From CAVVUC01 sp963751395 (GTDB taxonomy: Bacteria; Verrucomicrobiota; Verrucomicrobiia; Chthoniobacterales; Chthoniobacteraceae), in NCBI GenBank assembly GCA_963751395.1, contig CAVVUC010000002.1:62001-126000 (forward strand): DNA of 64,000 bases. The letters are read 5' to 3'. A program made the translations under genes and the position numbers. Below are positions 59,442 through 64,000 of the stretch, piece after piece; the stretch's first letter is position 1; every line of letters starts with the position of its first letter. The notes beneath the pieces are model-generated. The model worked only from the letters and a program-made list of their open reading frames with translations, was not told the origin of the DNA and searched no databases.

Positions 59442-60854
59442 TTACAAAAGTGCGGCTCCGAAAATGGTTGCGGATTCGATGCCGGTGAAAAGGATGTCTA
59501 GGTTGCCGGAAGACGGATAATCACCAAAGTACCGCACGCCGCCGTGAGCAACGCCTAACCACGGCTTAGGTGCAGGGTAATACACAGAGGCAACCCCCGT
59601 TACGTCATACGGTATGATGTTTCTATTCTGAGGGAGACAGAACGAATTATCATAGAAGTATGCGTTTCCCCATACATAGCCATGCAAGCAAGAGGCATCA
59701 TGGAAATAAGCACGACCCTGCACAATCCCCTCATTGGATGCTTGGGTATTTGTCATTTGACTGTAGGCGAAATCAGCATCACCCCTAATAGTCCCGTAGT
59801 TATATCCGCCTATAAACCACCCTTTTCCATAAACCTCTCCTACCTGCGTATTTAGCCCAAACGGGCCGTAGAAATAGGCATCGCCGCGAACTGTTCCCTC
59901 GTTATAGGCGAACGCCGAAAATCCAATGAAATTTGCGTTCCATTCGACAGTTCCAAGATTCTTGCATTCAAACGATGCGTTGACCGGGCAGTAATGGTAA
60001 AAGTCGTCGGTGAAATGGGCGAAGTATCCGCTATCCAATCGGTACACAGCGGCATTCTCTCCTGCGGTAAGATTGTATCCGACATCTTGAATGCTCACGG
60101 ATAGAAACGCATCACCTGAGAAGAATCCATTTAGAGCGCCCGTTCCTTCCGCATATAAACCGCCGTTGCAACAACCGTAAAATAACTCGCCCCCAAAACG
60201 GAATGTAGAAAAGCCGTTCACGTATCCTCCTACCGAATTGTAGGCAGTCCGAAACTCGGCATTGCCCCACACGCCGGAATAATTACTCGCATTATTCTCA
60301 AACAAGGCGTTTCCCTGCACGAGCCCACGGTTACAAGAGTAGTTGTTGAAGAAGGCATTGTTCGTTACCACAGCACCTATGTCTGTGTATGCGCCTCCAG
60401 AAAAATACGCATCCCCACTCAACACTCCATATTGACTTACATAAGCCCCTAAGTCTAACCAAGATGTTCCGTTAATCTGCCCTTTCACACTCCGCCCGAC
60501 TACATAAGCAGCACTATTGCTTATGCCTAATGACAACACACTACCATAGGTAATGGCTGGCTGTTCAATGCCGTAATCGGTGCGTAAAATAGCCTTCCCT
60601 GCCACACTGATCCATGCACAGGCTCCGCCTTGGTTTTCAATTCCTAATCCGCCAGCCCCTTCGACAACTAAATTTTGAAAGCTTCTCCCATTATAGTCAA
60701 ATCCTGGATTTTGGATGTATGCCCAATCGAAATTCTCCGGTGGCCAGCCCGATCCATCATCGCCGCTACTCGGCGAATCAAACCAATTCAGCCAGTACCC
60801 GAAGTATCCGTCATTGCTGGGGTCATTACGATTGCGGAAGTAGCACGCACTCAT
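59442..60854 (-). CDS. Repeat-rich tail fibre-like protein
   Basis: A 470-residue protein from MSACYFRNRNDPSNDGYFGY; the start overlaps the previous stop (ATGA). It is made of ~20-residue repeats of the type GxVxGNAxFxxNxS (LVQGNALFENNASNYSGVWG; VRGDAYFYGPFGLNT; IRGDADFAYSQ), rich in Gly, Asn, Tyr and Phe, as in beta-solenoid fibres. GC is clearly lower than in its neighbours. Likely a host-recognition fibre. Confidence 0.6.
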   Translation of the reverse strand: MSACYFRNRNDPSNDGYFGYWLNWFDSPSSGDDGSGWPPENFDWAYIQNPGFDYNGRSFQNLVVEGAGGLGIENQGGACAWISVAGKAILRTDYGIEQPAITYGSVLSLGISNSAAYVVGRSVKGQINGTSWLDLGAYVSQYGVLSGDAYFSGGAYTDIGAVVTNNAFFNNYSCNRGLVQGNALFENNASNYSGVWGNAEFRTAYNSVGGYVNGFSTFRFGGELFYGCCNGGLYAEGTGALNGFFSGDAFLSVSIQDVGYNLTAGENAAVYRLDSGYFAHFTDDFYHYCPVNASFECKNLGTVEWNANFIGFSAFAYNEGTVRGDAYFYGPFGLNTQVGEVYGKGWFIGGYNYGTIRGDADFAYSQMTNTQASNEGIVQGRAYFHDASCLHGYVWGNAYFYDNSFCLPQNRNIIPYDVTGVASVYYPAPKPWLGVAHGGVRYFGDYPSSGNLDILFTGIESATIFGAALL

Positions 60855-62422
60855 GCCGCCCTCCCTTGCTGTCTTGGGTCTGGAAAGTTCTGCTTCGATC
60901 TCCAATGGCATCCGGCATCCCTCAACCACGCATCGAACATGGAGCGGTTCTTGCGATAGGAGTTGGGATAGAGAACCACGTCACGGTTGAGCAACAGCCC
61001 CGCAATGGCGAAGTGAAGCCGGTTGGTGTGAATCACCTGATACATGCCTGCCAGCGTCAGGAACGAAACAACGTCGCCCGTCCATGCCGAAGGGTCGCAT
61101 ACGTTGATGTTTGGGTATCCGGTTCCCTCCTTGTCCACGCGCATGAACACGCCCTCTGGAAAGACGGGGCAATGGTTCAGGTGCGGCGGGATTTTCAGGG
61201 CGAAAGCCATGTCGGGCATGAGCGTTCCGCCGCCTGAAATGGCAACGCTCTCGCGGTCGCGCACGAAGATTTTCGATGCGCCCTCAAACGTGCCTGTATC
61301 GCCCCATGTCTGCGGCAGAACGATGAGCGGCGCATTTGCCGCCCTTGCCGCTCCCCTTGCGATGTCCTGCCTTTGCACGTCCCAATCGTAAAGGCCGATG
61401 TTTCCCCCGCCGCCATACATCACCACGTCGGGTGAGGTTGATGGTTGAGGGTTGATGGTCTTTCGATCAACCAAAGCCTCCGGCGTCCCATCAACCATCA
61501 ACCCCCATCCGCCCGTCACTTCGGTTAGGCCGTAGTGCTGGAACAACTGGCGGGTGGCAAGATGGATCATGGCATCGCCCACGTTCCCGTAGGCAGTGAT
61601 GAAGCGCACACTTTTGCCTCTCCATTCCTCGAAGATTTCCGCGTATGCGTCCTCGGTCGCAAGCTGGCGGATGCCAAGATTGATCGGCGGGTTGTCCAGT
61701 TTGACCGCAAGCCCATTATGGTCAAAGACTTCACCGCATCCAAAGCCGTCCTTGTTCACGATGCGGCGCGGGTTCTTTTTGTCTGAAAGGTTCTGCCCAA
61801 ATGTGACCTGAGTGTTGCGATACTCAGCCGGATAGTTCTCCACACGGAGAATGTCATCGTGCGCAATCACGACATCCTTGGCGTCTGGAAAGTCGATGCC
61901 CTTGCGAACGTGGCCATGCACCGCCATCCGCTGCTCGAAGTCAATGTCCTCGCATCCCCAGCCCATGAACGTCTCGTCATAGCCGCGCAAGCGCATGAAG
62001 AACTGTCTCCGTGTCCCGATCCTGCCGCCGAATCCAACACCCTTCGGGACAACTCCAACGCCGATGGTGTCGCAGTCGTCGTCAATGGCGGCGCGCAACT
62101 GGCGAAGATAATCCTCCGACAAGTAGGTGTCGGCATCCACGTTGATGATGAACTCCCCATCCGAAAGTCGGCTTGCCATGTTCTTGCTGTGCGCCATGTG
62201 GAAGTGCTCCCGGCTGCGTTCGCGGAAGTAGCGGAGCTTGCCTGATTCAATCTCGGCAGCGAAGTGATCGAACACGTAACCTTCCAGCCCGTCCTTGGAG
62301 TTGTAATCCAGAAGCGTGATGCTGGCATCCCGGTCTTTGATGAGATCAAGGTTGCGCGGAAGCGTCTGCTTGATGTGCTCAAGCCTGCCCATGCAAACTG
62401 TGGTGAAAGAGAAAAGGGGCAT
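60851..62422 (-). CDS. GT2 glycosyltransferase fused to polysaccharide pyruvyl transferase-like domain
   Basis: A 523-residue protein; start MPLFSFTTVCMGRLEHIKQT. Residues 1-260 are a GT-A glycosyltransferase: VDAD at 95-98 (metal-binding DxD) and GWGCEDIDF at 154-162 (catalytic acid region of galactosyltransferase-like enzymes). Residues ~275-523 look like a pyruvyl transferase: GNVGDAM (279-285), YGGGGNIG (336-343), then HTNRLHFAIAGLLL. A heptamer array adds ~25 residues in frame (about 307-331: MVDGTPEALVDRKTINPQP). Flanked by fibre genes, it may modify virion or host glycans. Confidence 0.75.
   Translation of the reverse strand: MPLFSFTTVCMGRLEHIKQTLPRNLDLIKDRDASITLLDYNSKDGLEGYVFDHFAAEIESGKLRYFRERSREHFHMAHSKNMASRLSDGEFIINVDADTYLSEDYLRQLRAAIDDDCDTIGVGVVPKGVGFGGRIGTRRQFFMRLRGYDETFMGWGCEDIDFEQRMAVHGHVRKGIDFPDAKDVVIAHDDILRVENYPAEYRNTQVTFGQNLSDKKNPRRIVNKDGFGCGEVFDHNGLAVKLDNPPINLGIRQLATEDAYAEIFEEWRGKSVRFITAYGNVGDAMIHLATRQLFQHYGLTEVTGGWGLMVDGTPEALVDRKTINPQPSTSPDVVMYGGGGNIGLYDWDVQRQDIARGAARAANAPLIVLPQTWGDTGTFEGASKIFVRDRESVAISGGGTLMPDMAFALKIPPHLNHCPVFPEGVFMRVDKEGTGYPNINVCDPSAWTGDVVSFLTLAGMYQVIHTNRLHFAIAGLLLNRDVVLYPNSYRKNRSMFDAWLRDAGCHWRSKQNFPDPRQQGRAA
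61438..61505. repeat. Heptamer array within the glycosyltransferase fusion
   Basis: TTGATGG/TTGAGGG units, a variant GCCTCCGGCGTCC spacer, and inverted CCATCAACC units, in frame inside the pyruvyl transferase-like domain. Confidence 0.7.
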
Positions 62423-62511
62423 CGGTGTTAGACTGGAGGGGCATAACCACCCACAACGGCTGTCACCATCCACCAAGGATAGGGGTTGTTGAGAGTTCCC
62501 GCGCATTGGAG

Positions 62512-63201
62512 TTAAACAATGTAAAGCAGCCCGTTCTGCATGTAATGGTTGCTTCCGCCCGTGGATTCAGAAGGAACTACAGAACTCCCATACTCAAGAT
62601 AGTCCGTCCCCATTGCGGTGATCCATAATTCCAGCTTGTCCCCCATCTGCCCTCCAAGAATCGAAAGCGATTGAGGCAAACTGAGCGACGCGAACTGAAC
62701 TGGCCCATTGAGAATATCAAACACGGGAGACTCGCCGTTGTCGTAGGGTGTCGTCGAAGCGGGGCCGCCCCCCAGTGCGGCAATCGCCTCCTTCGTGCGG
62801 AGCGGCGTCATGGTCTTGTTGTTGACCTCCCCCAGTTCCGCCTCTGCCTTCGTCGCCACCGGCAATCCTCCCCCTTCATGCGTGTGGTTGCCGGCCGCGG
62901 CGGTGCCGGCGGTGGTGCCGAGCTTCACAAAGACGCCGTTCGCACCGACGCCCAGCAGCCCCTCGTCCGATGCCAGCCCGGTGGTCTTGCGTTTCACCGA
63001 GGGGGTGAACTGCTGGCCCGTCGCGCCGATGTCCACGCTGGTCGTCGGCACCATGCTCGCCGCCGCATGGCTTGCCGCCTCCAGCGGGCTGCACCGCGCG
63101 CTGAGTTCGACGCCGCGCACCGCATGGGTGGGATTGCCGGGCGCGCTGTTGATCTTGACGTGGTCCGTCACTTCGATGCCGCTAAAGGTGGAGTCGCTCA
63201 T
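62512..63201 (-). CDS. Tail fibre-like protein
   Basis: A 229-residue protein from MSDSTFSGIEVTDHVKINSA. Low-complexity and fibre-like: GNHTHEGGGLPVATKAEAEL then GEVNNKTMTPLRTKEAIAAL, the NxTMTPLRTKEAI motif common in phage fibre or tail-collar proteins. It directly precedes the glycosyltransferase and second fibre gene. Confidence 0.65.
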   Translation of the reverse strand: MSDSTFSGIEVTDHVKINSAPGNPTHAVRGVELSARCSPLEAASHAAASMVPTTSVDIGATGQQFTPSVKRKTTGLASDEGLLGVGANGVFVKLGTTAGTAAAGNHTHEGGGLPVATKAEAELGEVNNKTMTPLRTKEAIAALGGGPASTTPYDNGESPVFDILNGPVQFASLSLPQSLSILGGQMGDKLELWITAMGTDYLEYGSSVVPSESTGGSNHYMQNGLLYIV

Positions 63202-63300
63202 AGAAAGAGTGGTTGATGGTTGAGGGTTGAGGGTTGAGAGTCTGGACCATCAACCAAAGCCGAAGGCGTTCTCTCAACAAAAGGCGCAGCCGTTCTTTCT
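63202..63300. repeat. Heptamer array displacing a start motif
   Basis: TTGATGG/TTGAGGG units and inverted CATCAACC, CTCAACAAA segments lie between the start-associated palindrome (63305) and the present ATG (63201) of the fibre gene. Confidence 0.7.
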
Positions 63301-63304
63301 TCAT

Positions 63305-63317
63305 AAAAGTTACTTTT
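63305..63317 (-). promoter_or_regulatory. Start-associated palindrome after the portal-like gene
   Basis: On the - strand AAAAAGTAACTTTTATG: the TAA of the upstream gene (63312-63310) is inside the motif and an ATG (63304) abuts it. That ATG now opens only a repeat-encoded peptide in another frame from the fibre gene. Confidence 0.7.
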
Positions 63318-64000
63318 TGGCCGGTCTGCCGCCGGTTTCCGGGTTGGGATTGTTGGTGGTGGGCGCTTCCCCTTGGAGCAATCCCTGTTTCGCTTCAAAG
63401 ACAGGGGTGAAATCTTGCTTGCGCGCGCGGGCCTTGGTCATGTTCGCCGCTTCCGTCGCCCCGTTCAGGCGCATCAAGGTCTGGCCTGTCTGCGGCGACA
63501 TGAGGCCGTTGGTGACGCCGGCAGTCACGTAGGCCAGCACGTTCTTCACAGTCACAAACGTGACAGGCGAAAACTCCACCTTCAGCCCGCTCATGCCGGA
63601 AAAATTCGGGTCGTTGAAGATCGACTCCAGGTGCGACGCCACGACGAGCCGGTGGTAGTCGGCCTCGGCCTGCACGATCGGGATCAGATCCTCCAGCGAG
63701 CGCGTCAGATCGCTGTGAAACAAGAGGCCCACCGGCCCGCTCCACTGAATCAGCTTCATCAGCGTCCCCTTGTATTTGTCCTCGGAAAAGAACTTCGGGT
63801 CGAACAGCGGATACATGATGTCCACGTCGAAGTTGCTCACCACGTCGAACGCCCCGGTCTTGCCTTGCAGCCCCTTCAAGATGAGGTCCTTTTCCTCCGA
63901 CTTCATGAAATGCACCGGCATCCCCGCCAGGTTCCCGCCCGTGACCTGATGCCCTTTCTTGATCTGCCGGATCACATCCTTCATCGTCCACGCCGCGTTC
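63310..64000 (-). CDS. Probable phage portal protein, C-terminal part (5' end outside window)
   Basis: The frame runs to the window edge (NAAWT before ATG 63984), so the start is outside. Visible: MKDVIRQIKKGHQVTGGNLA, FDVDIMYPLFDPKFFSEDKY, LMKLIQWSGPVGLLFHSDL then VEFSPVTFVTVKNVLAYVTA and GLMSPQTGQTLMRLNG. A late helical region with GLMSPQTGQ fits portal or Mu-type portal C-termini. It is followed by fibre and lysis genes, so the order is unusual. Ends PETGGRPAKK. Confidence 0.45.
   Translation of the reverse strand, partial: NAAWTMKDVIRQIKKGHQVTGGNLAGMPVHFMKSEEKDLILKGLQGKTGAFDVVSNFDVDIMYPLFDPKFFSEDKYKGTLMKLIQWSGPVGLLFHSDLTRSLEDLIPIVQAEADYHRLVVASHLESIFNDPNFSGMSGLKVEFSPVTFVTVKNVLAYVTAGVTNGLMSPQTGQTLMRLNGATEAANMTKARARKQDFTPVFEAKQGLLQGEAPTTNNPNPETGGRPAKK

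Noticed and set aside
1..64000. tRNA genes, rRNA genes and insertion sequences
   Set aside because: No convincing T-arm, rRNA stretch or DDE transposase was seen on either strand by eye; a tRNAscan or IS search would be needed to be sure.

Overview
The window is about 60-65% GC. It looks like Verrucomicrobiota DNA carrying a tailed-phage (siphovirus-type) element. The taxonomic hint comes from giant exported proteins made of autotransporter-associated beta-strand repeats, one of which ends in the verrucomicrobial-style module DPDHDGIQNLVEYALG. It also comes from short repeat families (TTGATGG heptamers, GATTTTGG-type arrays, REP-like hairpins) that I associate with that phylum. No rRNA or tRNA gene is visible, so the assignment is an inference.

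Layout. (1) 1-3668, + strand: a ParB-like protein cut by the window edge, a zinc-ribbon peptide, an unknown protein and a serine recombinase. (2) 3818-12548: a Fic protein, a decayed PIN toxin, a ~2,140-residue exported beta-repeat protein split by one missing base, gene debris and a small lipoprotein. (3) 12656-21003, - strand: the distal end of a phage late operon (tail protein, 1,949-residue tape measure). (4) 21085-31231: an island with a secreted multidomain protein and a chromosomal-integron-type segment, i.e. small cassette genes separated by attC-like sites, read divergently from an integron-type integrase that has lost its catalytic domain. (5) 31386-41136, - strand: the late operon resumes with tail assembly chaperones (a probable -1 frameshift pair), minor tail and neck proteins, major capsid, decoration and a scaffold-like protein. 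(6) 41495-54808, + strand: a defence-type island with a PLD/SNF2-like helicase, a DUF1016 nuclease, an Eco57I-like methyltransferase/restriction protein, an RloC/SMC-like ATPase, an ArdC/ImmA-like peptidase, two unknown genes and a VapBC pair. (7) 54896-64000, - strand: the late operon continues with a protease-like head protein, a holin-endolysin fusion, a lysis cluster, fibre-like proteins, a glycosyltransferase-pyruvyltransferase fusion and the C-terminal part of a probable portal.

Read from the right end leftwards, the - strand genes form one late gene cluster interrupted twice by + strand or foreign cargo. Several junctions within it share a 13-bp palindrome, AAAAGT-W-ACTTTT, which usually carries the stop codon of one gene and abuts the ATG of the next. 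The same motif occurs at 2310 between the + strand zinc-ribbon and unknown genes, linking the ParB-recombinase module to the phage cluster.

Many small repeats sit inside reading frames and lengthen the encoded proteins. Six reading frames are broken: ParB, the beta-repeat protein, the post-capsid protein, the helicase, and the methyltransferase twice. At least three breaks look like one-base losses in short homopolymers, so either sequencing error or real decay is possible. The unusual cargo positions also leave room for a chimeric assembly, which only raw reads could exclude.
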